From: Bradyrhizobium mercantei
GTDB lineage: Bacteria > Pseudomonadota > Alphaproteobacteria > Rhizobiales > Xanthobacteraceae
NCBI RefSeq assembly: GCF_001982635.1
Contig: NZ_MKFI01000008.1
Coordinates: 62,001 to 126,000, forward strand
DNA length: 64,000 bases
Direction: 5' to 3'
Shown here: one piece after another, positions 50,565 to 59,310 of the stretch
Layout: each line of letters begins with the position of its first letter
How positions within the stretch are numbered: the first letter of the stretch is position 1
The notes under the pieces: generated by a model
The model's database searches: none
What the model was told of the DNA's origin: nothing
What the model saw: the letters and a program-made list of their open reading frames with translations, nothing else
Program-made: the position numbers and the translations under genes

Positions 50565-53500
50565 TCACCACGTGTAGCGAACGACGCCCTTGCCGCCGTA
50601 GGACGACGTGACGTCGGAGAACTCGCCTTCGAAAGTGAGCGCCGCCGACCAGCCGCTGGTCCAGTTCATCGCAGCGGTTGCCGTGGTCAGCACCGCATCG
50701 CTCGCAGGCGCCGCGCCGTTGACGACAAACGACGCGCCGGGCAGCGTCTGGAATGTCGCGGCGACGCCGCGATCGGTATTGAAGTCGTGCGCCCAGGCAA
50801 GGCGGCCGCGCAGACTGAGAATGCCATCCTGCAACGCGATCGACCGGTCGCTGCGCACGCCGAGCTCGCTGCGTGTCGCGGTGACGGTCTTGGCACCATA
50901 GGCCAACGCGAAGGCGCCCGAGCCCGACAGCACCTGCTCGGCATAGGAAGGCAGATCGTAGGTCGTGAACTGTCCGGCTGCGTAAGGCGTCAGCGCGAGT
51001 TGCCGCGGCGTGACGACGCGATAGCCGCCTTCGATGCGCCCCGACACCGCATTGGCATTGAACTGCGCGCGCAGCCGGTCGATGCCGGCAATCGTCACGG
51101 TGCGATCGGTGGTGATGTCCTGCCAGCCATAGGCGAGCGCACCCGACAGATAGGCCGGACCGAAACCATGACGAACGAACGCACCGGCCTGGAACAGGTC
51201 GGAACGTCCGCCGCCGAGCGCATTGGCGACGGTGAAATTGGTGCCGCCGCCGGCGAGCGCGAAGCCCGCGATCGTGTCGGGCGAGATCCGGTAGTCGGCG
51301 CCGACGGCCACGCCGAAGATGCGGCTGGTGGTCGAATTCGTTCCAGCGATCACGCTGCCATCGGTGCTCTGCCCGCCGCCGAAGCCGGCCGCCCAGACGC
51401 TCCAGCGCTGCTCGAATGTCTGCTGCGGCGGCGCTTTGCGATAAATCCCGGCATAGGCATCGCGCGCATCCTTGGCACGCGACATGCCGGTCGATGCGTA
51501 GCTCATGGCGTCGCCCGCGAATTGCGCTGCACCGCCGGTGGCAGCCATGCCGCCGCGGCCTTCCATGAAGGGATCGGTCATGACGCCGAGGAACATGTTC
51601 ATCGCATCGAACGTGGTCTGCTGCGAGCCGGCGCCGAGCTCGCCCGAGGCCTGCGTCAGCCCGGCCGGCGTCAGCGCACCGAACGCCGCACCTATGCTGC
51701 CGGCGCTGTTGAAGGCATTGGCAATCGCATTGCCGACCGCGGCCTGGTTGCCGTTGAGCCCGGAGCTGCCGGCGAAATTCAGCGCGAGATTGAGATAGAC
51801 GTTACTGGCGTCGTAGCTCAGGCTCGATGTGAAGTTCGACGGCAAATTGCTGTTGACCGGACCGGCAAAGCTGCCGCTGACGCCGCCGGCTGCATTGAGG
51901 ATCGTGTACTGCTTCTGGAACGTGTTGCCGGTGAAGGACGCATTGACGGTGGCGCCGCCGAGCGTGGCCGCGCCCGTGACATTGGTGCGATCGGACGCCG
52001 TGGCCGACACTTCGACCAGATAGCTCGACGCAGCGGTGAAGGTCAGGCTGCCCTGCACCGTCAGCGTGCCGATCGAATTGCCCGGCGACAGCGTGCCGCC
52101 ATTGATCAGGACATTGCCGACGCTGCCGTTGCCGCCGAGCGTGCCTCCGGCATTGACGGTCACGGCATTGCTTAGCGCCCCGTTGACCAGCAGCGTTGCG
52201 CCGGAGCCGACGGTGGCGCCGTTCTGGTAGCTCTGCGCGTCGGTCACGGTCCAGACGCCGCCCTGCACGTTGAGCGCCTCGAAATTGATCACATTCGAGA
52301 GCGTGCCCGTGCCCGGACCGAACAGATTGATCGTGTCGGTGCCGACGCCGCCGTCGATCCGCCCGGTGATCGACGAGCCGCCATAGAGGTTGAGCGTGTC
52401 GTCGCCGCCTTCCATGCTGACGGCGCGGCCGGAATTGCCGATGATGGTGCCGTAGTTCGACAGCACGTCGGCGCCCTCGCCGGTCTGGATCGCCGCGCCG
52501 TCGCCGCGGATGAAGCGGGTCGCGCCGGTGCCGGTGTAGGTCACGCCGTTGAGCGTGCCGACCGAGCCGGGATCCGGCGTGCCGTTCTGCAGCAGCGTGA
52601 CGCCGTTCGGATCGGGGATCGTGCCGTTGCCGATGATGGTGCCGTAGTTGACGATCCTGTCGTTGTCGGCGGCGGTGCCGGTCTTGTTCTCGGAGCGGAT
52701 CGCATAGCTGTTGTTGCCGACGATGGTGGCGCCGGCATAATTGACGAGGTCGAGCGCCGCCGATCCGCTGCGCGAATTGTCCGGATTGGAATCGTTGCTG
52801 ACGACGATGCCGGCCGCGGCGCCGCTGATCGTGCCATAGTTGCGGATGGTACCGCCGCCGATCGCAAGGCCTTCGCTGTTGTTGAAGCGTCCGCCGTCGT
52901 CGGCGCCGGTGGCGCCAGTGCCCTGGACGACGCCGTAGTTGGTCAGCGTCAGCACGAAGTCGACATCGATGCCGTCGCTGCGCGTCGAGACGCCGTCGAT
53001 CGCACCGGTGATGGTGCCGTAATTGGTGACGATGGCGTTGCCGCCGCCGACGCCCGCACCGTTGCGGCCGATAATGGTCGCGCCGGCGTAGTTGTTGACG
53101 GTGATGGTGCCGGCATCGCCCGCGGTGCCGTTCTTCGCGCCCGAGATCAGTCCCCCGGCATAATTGTTGACGGTGCCGTTGTGGCCGCCCTGGAGATCAA
53201 TGGCGTCGGCGCTCGGCCGGCCGGTTACCGGGTCGATCGTGCCATTGGCGATGATCTGGCCGTAATTGTCGATCGTGAAGTTCTCGCCGGGACGGATCGC
53301 ATCGGCGTTGGCCGTCGTGATCAGGCCGGTGGCGCGGTTGGTGATGTGAACGCTCGCAGCCGTCGAGGTGAGATTGTCGAAGTCGATCGCCTGGCCGGTC
53401 GCCGATTTGATCGTGCCGGCATTGTCGACCGAGAATTTGCCGGCCGTGGTGGTGTTGGTCGAGCCCGAGCCGTTGATCTGGATGGCGTCGTCCGCCGACT

Positions 53501-54176
53501 GGATCGTCGCGCCGGCATTGTTGACGATCGACAGCGCGATCACGTTGTTGAGGTTGGTGGTGGCGCGGATCGCGCGGGAGCCTGCCGTCGTCGTCGCGTC
53601 GATCAGGCCGGAATTGGTGATCGTGGTGGTGCCGCCGCCGATCCGCATCACGTCGCTGCCCGATGACTTGATGGTGCCGCCGCTCCGGTTGGTGATCGAG
53701 AACACGGTGCTGTTCGAGGTCGCATTGACGAAATCGAACACCCGGCCGCTGCCGGTCGCCTGGATCGTGCCGGCGTTGTCGACCGTGACCGAGCCGCTCG
53801 CCAGCCCGCCATTGATCCGGAACGCATCATTGGCCGAGGTGAACACCGCACCCGCATTGTTGATCAGCGTGAGATTGCCGCTTATCGCGCTGCCGGACGT
53901 ATCGATGCCGCGCGACGTCGCCGAGATGGTGCCGTTGTTGGTGATGACCACGCCGGGCGATGCAAGGCCGGTCACCCAGCTGATCGCCGTGCCGGTCACC
54001 GACAGGCTGCTGCCCGCGGCAACGGAGCCGGTGTCATTATTGGAGACGCTCTGCGCCGTCGTGCTGTTCGGCGGCGTGCTGAAACTTGCTGCAAGTGCCG
54101 AACCGGAAAACCCCAAAGAAGTCGCAGAAATAGCCAGCGCAAGCCGGCTTGCGCGGCTTAGAAACTCAGATTTCAC
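50565..54176 (-). CDS. large type V autotransporter (beta-helix passenger, beta-barrel)
   Basis: An outer-membrane/surface protein of 1203 aa. The start is a GTG at 54176 ('VKSEFLSRASRLALAISATS'), with GGGGG 6 bases upstream; the open frame beyond it (to 54509) lacks a signal peptide. A Sec signal (1-29) is followed by about 880 residues of Asn/Thr/Gly-rich beta-helix repeats ('ITNNGTI', 'VDNAGTI', 'NYGTI'). An autotransporter-associated repeat follows ('VTVNAGGTLGGNGSVGNVLI'). The C-terminal beta-barrel of about 270 residues ('RWSVWAAGFGG') ends in the terminal aromatic 'VVRYTW'. The ligand or adhesive target is unknown. Confidence 0.93.
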   Translation of the reverse strand: MKSEFLSRASRLALAISATSLGFSGSALAASFSTPPNSTTAQSVSNNDTGSVAAGSSLSVTGTAISWVTGLASPGVVITNNGTISATSRGIDTSGSAISGNLTLINNAGAVFTSANDAFRINGGLASGSVTVDNAGTIQATGSGRVFDFVNATSNSTVFSITNRSGGTIKSSGSDVMRIGGGTTTITNSGLIDATTTAGSRAIRATTNLNNVIALSIVNNAGATIQSADDAIQINGSGSTNTTTAGKFSVDNAGTIKSATGQAIDFDNLTSTAASVHITNRATGLITTANADAIRPGENFTIDNYGQIIANGTIDPVTGRPSADAIDLQGGHNGTVNNYAGGLISGAKNGTAGDAGTITVNNYAGATIIGRNGAGVGGGNAIVTNYGTITGAIDGVSTRSDGIDVDFVLTLTNYGVVQGTGATGADDGGRFNNSEGLAIGGGTIRNYGTISGAAAGIVVSNDSNPDNSRSGSAALDLVNYAGATIVGNNSYAIRSENKTGTAADNDRIVNYGTIIGNGTIPDPNGVTLLQNGTPDPGSVGTLNGVTYTGTGATRFIRGDGAAIQTGEGADVLSNYGTIIGNSGRAVSMEGGDDTLNLYGGSSITGRIDGGVGTDTINLFGPGTGTLSNVINFEALNVQGGVWTVTDAQSYQNGATVGSGATLLVNGALSNAVTVNAGGTLGGNGSVGNVLINGGTLSPGNSIGTLTVQGSLTFTAASSYLVEVSATASDRTNVTGAATLGGATVNASFTGNTFQKQYTILNAAGGVSGSFAGPVNSNLPSNFTSSLSYDASNVYLNLALNFAGSSGLNGNQAAVGNAIANAFNSAGSIGAAFGALTPAGLTQASGELGAGSQQTTFDAMNMFLGVMTDPFMEGRGGMAATGGAAQFAGDAMSYASTGMSRAKDARDAYAGIYRKAPPQQTFEQRWSVWAAGFGGGQSTDGSVIAGTNSTTSRIFGVAVGADYRISPDTIAGFALAGGGTNFTVANALGGGRSDLFQAGAFVRHGFGPAYLSGALAYGWQDITTDRTVTIAGIDRLRAQFNANAVSGRIEGGYRVVTPRQLALTPYAAGQFTTYDLPSYAEQVLSGSGAFALAYGAKTVTATRSELGVRSDRSIALQDGILSLRGRLAWAHDFNTDRGVAATFQTLPGASFVVNGAAPASDAVLTTATAAMNWTSGWSAALTFEGEFSDVTSSYGGKGVVRYTW

Positions 54177-54562
54177 GTAACGCCCCCAAGTACTTATTAC
54201 CGGGGGTGAGCCCCGGTCATTGCGGGCGGCAATCTGGGTGTGGTTTGTAACAGGCTTGCAACAAATCACCGCGCGGCCTTGCGGCGCAACGACACAGCCA
54301 CGCGATGCGTGCAGCACGACGCGAGAGCAACCTGGCGGACTATTGCAAGGTATTGTTATGCGGCGTCCGGAACCGGCGGCGCCGCGGAATATATTTGCGG
54401 TCGTTTCAACGCCTTGATTTGCCGTCTGTTTGAGCCGCGCATCGCAATGCCGCATCGCCCGGGAACATCGAGCCCGACAGCACGACTGACTTTTTCGGCC
54501 GGGAACCACTTGCTAGCTTTGGCGTTAATGCGGGCAGCGTTGTGAACCGAGGGAGTTTCCCA
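54177..54562. other. 386-base intergenic region with a 5'-UTR hairpin for the autotransporter
   Basis: This region separates two divergent genes. Near the autotransporter start there is a perfect hairpin ACCGGGG/CCCCGGT (54199-54217), ending 13 bases from its Shine-Dalgarno on the minus strand, so it lies in the mRNA leader. The rest carries AT-richer patches (ATATATTTGCGG near 54389) that may hold promoters. Short open frames across it show no protein features. Confidence 0.45.
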
Positions 54563-54658
54563 ATGGATTTCGCGAGTCCTCTGCTGAGCAAGCTGAGCAT
54601 TGTGGCCGCGTACATCGCGTTCGCCTTTGTCGGCGCCATCATTCTCGGCGTGTTCTAG
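54563..54658 (+). CDS. 31-aa single-helix membrane protein
   Basis: ATG 54563 to TAG 54658 encodes 'MDFASPLLSKLSIVAAYIAF', 'AFVGAIILGVF'. A GAGGGAG ribosome site lies 8 bases upstream, and a strong intrinsic terminator begins 24 bases after the stop, so the unit is complete and monocistronic. Residues 12-31 form one hydrophobic helix. I recognise very similar short proteins from Bradyrhizobium, but no function is known. Confidence 0.75.
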   Translation: MDFASPLLSKLSIVAAYIAFAFVGAIILGVF

Positions 54659-54681
54659 ACCATTCGACAGGCAATGAGTTC

Positions 54682-54718
54682 AGCGCCCGGCGGCCGCCCC
54701 CGCCGGGCGCTTTGTTGG
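54682..54718 (+). terminator. intrinsic terminator after the 31-aa gene
   Basis: AGCGCCCGGCGG (54682-54693) pairs with CCGCCGGGCGCT (54700-54711) over a 6-base loop (12 perfect pairs). TTTGTTGGTT follows. It confirms the small upstream gene as a separate transcription unit. Confidence 0.8.
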
Positions 54719-54736
54719 TTGGTCGCCGCTCCATCC

Positions 54737-54825
54737 ACGTCATTGCGAGGAACGTCAGTGACGAAGCAATCCACATATCCGCATATGCGGCGCGATGGAT
54801 TGCTTCGCTTCGCTCGCAATGACGT
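54737..54825. repeat. dispersed palindromic repeat (GCAATGACG family)
   Basis: ACGTCATTGCGAG (54737-54749) is perfectly inverted as CTCGCAATGACGT (54813-54825). Inner arms GAAGCAATCCA and TGGATTGCTTC also pair, and the centre ATATCCGCATATGCGG is a small palindrome. It belongs to the same family as 40734-40850. Confidence 0.8.
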
Positions 54826-54842
54826 AGATGCAATTGCGCATC

Positions 54843-55184
54843 TCAAAAATTCGAACAACTCGAGCCGGTGACGCCGCCGATCGTGAAATCGTGGCAGACG
54901 AGACCGGGATTATCGGGATCGGGATAGCCGTCGTCGCGACGGCGCGGCTCGCGGATGGTGTGGCTGAAGCGCCAGCCGCGGGCGCGCATGCAGCTCTTGT
55001 ATCGCCGCGAGGTCGGCGTGCCGTTCTGCGGCGCACCGAACTGCGCATCGCAGAACGCCGCGTCGGCATGCAGCGCGTCGTCGCCGCGCCGCTGCTTCAG
55101 CATGTTGGTGTAGATATCGTTGTCGGCATGGGCGGCGGCGACGCTGCCGGCGAGCAGCAGCGCGACCAGGCTCAGGCGTTTCAT
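54843..55184 (-). CDS. small exported protein of unknown function
   Basis: A 113-aa protein from 'MKRLSLVALLLAGSVAAAHA' with a clear Sec signal cleaved before 'DNDIYTNMLKQRRGDDALHA'. The mature protein has four Cys ('AFCDAQFG', 'SCMRARGW', 'LVCHDF', 'SSCSNF'), likely two disulfides in the periplasm. No domain name was recognised. The start at 55196 (MEADMKR) is less likely than the Met chosen. It is upstream of no other gene on its strand; a repeat lies downstream. Confidence 0.75.
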   Translation of the reverse strand: MKRLSLVALLLAGSVAAAHADNDIYTNMLKQRRGDDALHADAAFCDAQFGAPQNGTPTSRRYKSCMRARGWRFSHTIREPRRRDDGYPDPDNPGLVCHDFTIGGVTGSSCSNF

Positions 55185-55287
55185 GTCGGCCTCCATCGCT
55201 TGAAAAGAGAGCGTTGACCTCTATCGGTCGCGCGCGACGGGGCGCCTGGTTCGACGCCGTTCGGTTACAAATTGGACATCCGCGCCT

Positions 55288-56106
55288 TCAGGAGCGCGGC
55301 TCGCGCTGGAGCTGCCCTTGCGTGATCACGCGCGCCCGTGAGTGCGAGACGCGGATCCAGTCGACGCCGGCGCAATAGACGCGACCGAACACGCAGGTTT
55401 CGACACGCATCCTGTCCGCGCCCTTCAATTCGATCGTGCCGTAACGGACGCTGCCGCTGTCCTGGCGATAGACGCTGCCGCTCCAGCGCGCGTCCTTGTT
55501 TGGCTTCATGTTGATCAACACCGCCTCGCCGAGATCGCGCGTGGTCTTGTCGAGCGCATAGCCGCAGAATGCGTTGCCGCAGAGACGAACGCGCACCAGG
55601 CTGCCGGACTCGGTCTGCCAATCGCCGATCGGACCATCGTCCGGTTCGTCGGTCTCGCGCGAGACGGGCACCGCCGGCGGAGCAGGACGCGCAGGCGGCG
55701 GCGGAGCGGCGACGACCGGCGCCGGCGGCACCGTCATGACGCGCGGCGGCGGGGGTACGGAGGGTTGTGGTGCGGCGGCCGGCGGCGCGGCCGGAGCGGG
55801 CTTGTACACAATGACCGGCGGCGGCGCGGGAGATGCAATCGGCGGCGCGGGCGGCGTGCTTGCGGCCGGAGCAGCTGATATCGCCGCCGTCGTCACCGGC
55901 GCAGGCACCGGCTTCAACGTGCGGCCATTATCACCGCCGTCATCGCGCCTGGATCGATCGGACACCGAGACACAGGACAGCGTGCGGCACCGCGTGGACT
56001 CGAGATGCACGCGGTGGCCACCGATCGAAAACGAGATGCCGCCCTCGCCGGCATGCGCGAACGGCGTGAACAGCAGCAGCGCAACGAGCAGGCAGCAGCG
56101 CTTCAT
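55288..56106 (-). CDS. exported DUF2147-like protein (paralogue 1, divergent)
   Basis: A 272-aa exported protein. The signal 'MKRCCLLVALLLFTPFAHA' is followed by a short conserved segment 'GGISFSIGGHRVHLEST', then a Pro/Ala/Val-rich linker of about 100 residues. The C-terminal DUF2147-like domain is 'PIGDWQTESGSLVRVRLCGN', 'FCGYALDK', 'MKPNKDARWSGSVY' and 'MRVETCVFGRVYCAGVDWIR'. The Cys pattern suggests disulfides. It has the same plan as the protein encoded on the other strand from 56291. The role is unknown, in the cell envelope. Confidence 0.82.
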   Translation of the reverse strand: MKRCCLLVALLLFTPFAHAGEGGISFSIGGHRVHLESTRCRTLSCVSVSDRSRRDDGGDNGRTLKPVPAPVTTAAISAAPAASTPPAPPIASPAPPPVIVYKPAPAAPPAAAPQPSVPPPPRVMTVPPAPVVAAPPPPARPAPPAVPVSRETDEPDDGPIGDWQTESGSLVRVRLCGNAFCGYALDKTTRDLGEAVLINMKPNKDARWSGSVYRQDSGSVRYGTIELKGADRMRVETCVFGRVYCAGVDWIRVSHSRARVITQGQLQREPRS

Positions 56107-56290
56107 GGAAGCCTCCAGGACATCCGGTGAGGCTTAAGGGTGTGGAGCTCACGGCGCAGTGATCTCGGTCACCGTGGCGGGCCGTTCGGCCGCATCGGCC
56201 AGCGTGATGTGCATCACAGAATCCGCCCCCGAGGCCGCATAGCGTCCGGACCAATCGATGCAACCCCGCCCAACGCCCACGGAGACCCAG

Positions 56291-57049
56291 ATGAAGAAGC
56301 TCGTTGCGATCGCCGCGCTGCTGATGGCCACCACATCGGCGCATGCCGGCGGCACCGGCATCACCTTCCAGATCGACGGCCAGCGCATCCATGTCGAGGC
56401 GCCGCGCAATTGCAGCGCGCTGTCCTGCATCCGCATCTCGGCGCCGGGCTATAACGGCACGATCGGCGGCATCAGCAAGAATCTCGGCTCGAAGTCCGAC
56501 GATGATGACTATGTTGCTCCCGCGAACTCGCCGCCCCCCGCGCCACCGCCGGCGCCCGCGCCGGTTCAGGCCACGGCGCCGCAGCCGGCCGCACCGATCG
56601 CCGCCGCGGTCCCGGCACCGCCTCCGCCCCCTGCCCCGCCGGCAACTGTTGCCACCACGGCCCCTGCGCCTGTTGACGCCGCGCCCGCTGCACCGGCTCC
56701 GGTCGCCGCACCGCCTGCGCCGCAGCCGCAGGCCGCCCCAATGGCCGCCGCGCCGACCGCCACGCCGACCGGACCGATCGGCGTCTGGGCCACCGAGGAG
56801 AACAAGGGCAATGTCCGCGTCGAAGCCTGCGGCGCCAATCTCTGCGGCTATTCCGAGAAGACCAACGAGCGCATCCTGATCAACATGAAGCCCGACGGCA
56901 GCAAATGGAGCGGCCGCATCCATGATCCCGACTCCGGCCGCAACTACGACTCGACGATCGCGATGAAGGGCCCGAATGCGATGCGCGTGCAGGGCTGCGC
57001 CTTCGGCGGGATGTTCTGCGGCGGCCAGACCTGGAAACGGGTCAGCTAA
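56291..57049 (+). CDS. exported DUF2147-like protein (paralogue 2, divergent)
   Basis: A 252-aa exported protein from 'MKKLVAIAALLMATTSAHA', with GGAGA 6 bases upstream of the ATG. After the signal come 'GGTGITFQIDGQRIHVEAP', a paired Cys segment, and an Ala/Pro linker of about 110 residues. The C-terminal DUF2147-like domain is 'PIGVWATEENKGNVRVEACG', 'LCGYSEK', 'MKPDGSKWSGRI' and 'MRVQGCAFGGMFCGGQTWKR'. It is clearly homologous to the product of 55288-56106 in domain order, N-terminal motif and Cys spacing. The two genes diverge from a 184-base region and may share control. Confidence 0.84.
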   Translation: MKKLVAIAALLMATTSAHAGGTGITFQIDGQRIHVEAPRNCSALSCIRISAPGYNGTIGGISKNLGSKSDDDDYVAPANSPPPAPPPAPAPVQATAPQPAAPIAAAVPAPPPPPAPPATVATTAPAPVDAAPAAPAPVAAPPAPQPQAAPMAAAPTATPTGPIGVWATEENKGNVRVEACGANLCGYSEKTNERILINMKPDGSKWSGRIHDPDSGRNYDSTIAMKGPNAMRVQGCAFGGMFCGGQTWKRVS

Positions 57050-57068
57050 GGGCGTCCATCACTTCGGT

Positions 57069-57155
57069 CATGGCCGGGCCTGTCCCGGCCATCCACGTCT
57101 TTCCTGCTGAATTGAAACAGAGACGTGGATGCCCGGCACAAGGCCGGGCGTGACA
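57069..57155. repeat. dispersed palindromic repeat (ATCCACGTCT family)
   Basis: GGCCGGGCCTGTCCCGGCC, then ATCCACGTCT on the left; AGACGTGGAT, then GCCCGGCACAAGGCCGGGC on the right. The whole is one long inverted repeat with two side hairpins. It is a further family of short intergenic repeats and lies directly after the DUF2147 gene. Confidence 0.75.
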
Positions 57156-57250
57156 AGACAACTGGTTCATGGTCCGACGATCGCTTCATGCGGATCGCCG
57201 GACGCGCTATAAGCGTCGCAGGGTTGATCTGAACCTGCGGACGGCTTGCG

Positions 57251-58360
57251 ATGGCGATGACGGCTCTTGAACTCGGTCTCCGCGGCGCGGTGGTCGCCCT
57301 GTTCCTGGTGGTTTGCGCGGTGCTGCTGCTGCGCTACACGGCGGTGCATCGCGCCGCGTATCTCGGCGCCGCCATGGGTGTCGCGGGCGCAGCCTACGCG
57401 ATCTCGACCGCACCGTTCTTTCCCGCATCATCATTCGGCTGGAGCTCTCCCTTCGTCGCCTTCGCAATGGGCTCGCCGGTGATTTTCTGGCTGTGGGCGG
57501 GCGCCATATTCAACGAGCGCTTTGCCGTGCGGCCCTGGCATGCGGCGGCCTGGACGCTTCTCGCCGGCCTCGGCCTCGTGAGCTACAACGGCTGGATGAT
57601 CTGGCCCGATGTCGCCCGGACCTGCGGCCGCATGCTGGGGCTAGCGACGATCGCCTTCGCCGTGCTCGGGATCAGCCAAATTTCCAGGGGATGGCGTGTC
57701 GCGGTGACAACGGCGCGCGGCCGGATCCTGACCGCACTGGTGATCGGCATCGGCGTCCAGATGATGCTCGCCGCCGTGGCGGGGCTCGCCGCAATTCCGG
57801 CCCGAGCCATCGGCCTCAGCGGCGCGCTCGCCCTTGGTGCATTCGGGCTGCTGTCAATCTGGATGATGCTGTTCGATCCGCCCGAGAGCCAGCCGGCCGT
57901 GGCGGGGCCGGACGCCGGCGGCCAGGCCGGCCGAGTCGCCGCTGAGCCGGCGCCGGCCGACCTTTCGGCTCCGGACCGTGCGTCGCTGCATCGCCTCAAG
58001 CATCTGATGACGACCGAGCGGGCCTATCGGGAGGAAGGGCTGACGATCGGCCTGCTCGCGGCCAGGCTCGGCATTCCGGAATACCGGTTGCGCACGCTGA
58101 TCAATGACGGGCTCGGCCACCGCAACTTCAATGCCTTCGTCAACCGCTACCGGCTCGACGAGGCCAAGGCTGCGCTCGGCGATCCCGATCAGGCCGAGGT
58201 GCCGGTGCTCACGATCGCCCTCGACGCCGGGTTTCAATCGTTGGCGCCGTTCAACCGCGCCTTCAAGGCCGACACCGGGCTGACGCCGAGCGAGTTTCGC
58301 CGGCAGGCGATTGCCGGGCAAAATGCGGCTGAGGACGTGGAAATCGCCCGTTCAAGCTGA
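57251..58360 (+). CDS. membrane-anchored AraC-family regulator
   Basis: A 369-aa protein. The first ~215 residues contain six to seven membrane helices ('GAVVALFLVVCAVLLLRY', 'ILTALVIGIGVQMMLAAVAG'). After a linker, an AraC-type DNA-binding domain (about 255-355) has 'EGLTIGLLAARLGIPEYRLR' (first HTH) and 'VLTIALDAGFQSLAPFNRAF' with 'TGLTPSEFRRQ' (second HTH). It probably senses a membrane or envelope signal and acts on DNA near the membrane. It is the first of three membrane-protein genes in a row on this strand. Confidence 0.9.
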   Translation: MAMTALELGLRGAVVALFLVVCAVLLLRYTAVHRAAYLGAAMGVAGAAYAISTAPFFPASSFGWSSPFVAFAMGSPVIFWLWAGAIFNERFAVRPWHAAAWTLLAGLGLVSYNGWMIWPDVARTCGRMLGLATIAFAVLGISQISRGWRVAVTTARGRILTALVIGIGVQMMLAAVAGLAAIPARAIGLSGALALGAFGLLSIWMMLFDPPESQPAVAGPDAGGQAGRVAAEPAPADLSAPDRASLHRLKHLMTTERAYREEGLTIGLLAARLGIPEYRLRTLINDGLGHRNFNAFVNRYRLDEAKAALGDPDQAEVPVLTIALDAGFQSLAPFNRAFKADTGLTPSEFRRQAIAGQNAAEDVEIARSS

Positions 58361-58451
58361 CATTTCGCTCCTCGATTTCGGAAATCGATAGGCCTGCGGC
58401 CGCTGAATCGGGTTTGCTGGGGTCACGACGCCGTTTTTCCGGACATCGCAG

Positions 58452-59270
58452 ATGAGCAGGATCACGCCCGACCACGCGACCGCGACGATCGAATCCCGCG
58501 CTTTTCAAGTCGGCGCGGCAACAGCCGGCTGGCGCGAGGGAATTCTCGCTCTCGCCATCGTCCTGGCGCCCGTCGGATTGGCGTTCATCCTGACCACGGC
58601 AGTCGGCTTCGCGATCGCAGGCTGGCAGATCGTCAATGGCCTGCCCGTCGACATGCCGTCACGCGCCGAGTTCCAGTTGCCCGGGATGGCGTTCTACGTC
58701 GCCGGCAGCTGGATCAGTGTCGCGGCGGCGTGGTTCTGGTCGTCGCGCCGGGGATTGCGCCGCGACGTCTTCATCTTTCGCGGGCTGACCTGGCCTGCCC
58801 TCGCCGCGAGCCTTTTGGGGTTCGTGATCGCGATGTATGGCGCACCTGTTGCGACACACTGGTTGTCGCATATCACCGGTGGCGGCGGCCCAGGGCAAGC
58901 GCGGATCGACTTCCACACCGCGCATGCAACCGCAGTCTACGTCCTGCTGTTTATGATCACCTCTCCGCTATGCGAGGAGATCCTCTATCGCGGGCTGCTG
59001 GTCGTCTGGCTTCGTCGCGCGGGCTTCGGCGATCCGACGATCTGGCTGACAGGCAGCCTGCTGTTTGGAGCCAATCACATCCTCCCGCTCGGTCTCGTCT
59101 GGGGCATCGTGATGGTCGGGCTCGGCGCGATCTTGTTCGCGATCCGCCTGCGATACAACTCGCTCACGCCGGCGTGGCTCACCCATTTCCTGTTCAACGC
59201 ACAGCCAGTCCTGATCCTGCCGCTGATCAAACAGACCGCGCCCGCGCTGTATCCCGGCACGTTCTCTTGA
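58452..59270 (+). CDS. CPBP-family intramembrane metalloprotease
   Basis: A 272-aa integral membrane protein with about seven helices. The family motifs are 'CEEILYRGLL' (Glu-Glu...Arg), 'LFGANHIL' (His) and 'LTHFLFN' (His...Asn), which form the Glu/His active site of CAAX-protease and bacteriocin-processing (CPBP, formerly Abi) enzymes. It lies 91 bases after the AraC-type gene and could process a membrane partner or supply a signal to it; this is inference. The start is 'MSRITPDHATATIESRAFQ'. Confidence 0.9.
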   Translation: MSRITPDHATATIESRAFQVGAATAGWREGILALAIVLAPVGLAFILTTAVGFAIAGWQIVNGLPVDMPSRAEFQLPGMAFYVAGSWISVAAAWFWSSRRGLRRDVFIFRGLTWPALAASLLGFVIAMYGAPVATHWLSHITGGGGPGQARIDFHTAHATAVYVLLFMITSPLCEEILYRGLLVVWLRRAGFGDPTIWLTGSLLFGANHILPLGLVWGIVMVGLGAILFAIRLRYNSLTPAWLTHFLFNAQPVLILPLIKQTAPALYPGTFS

Positions 59271-59310
59271 TCGTCATGCGGCAGCAAACGAAAGCGGAGC
59301 TCAATCAAGG

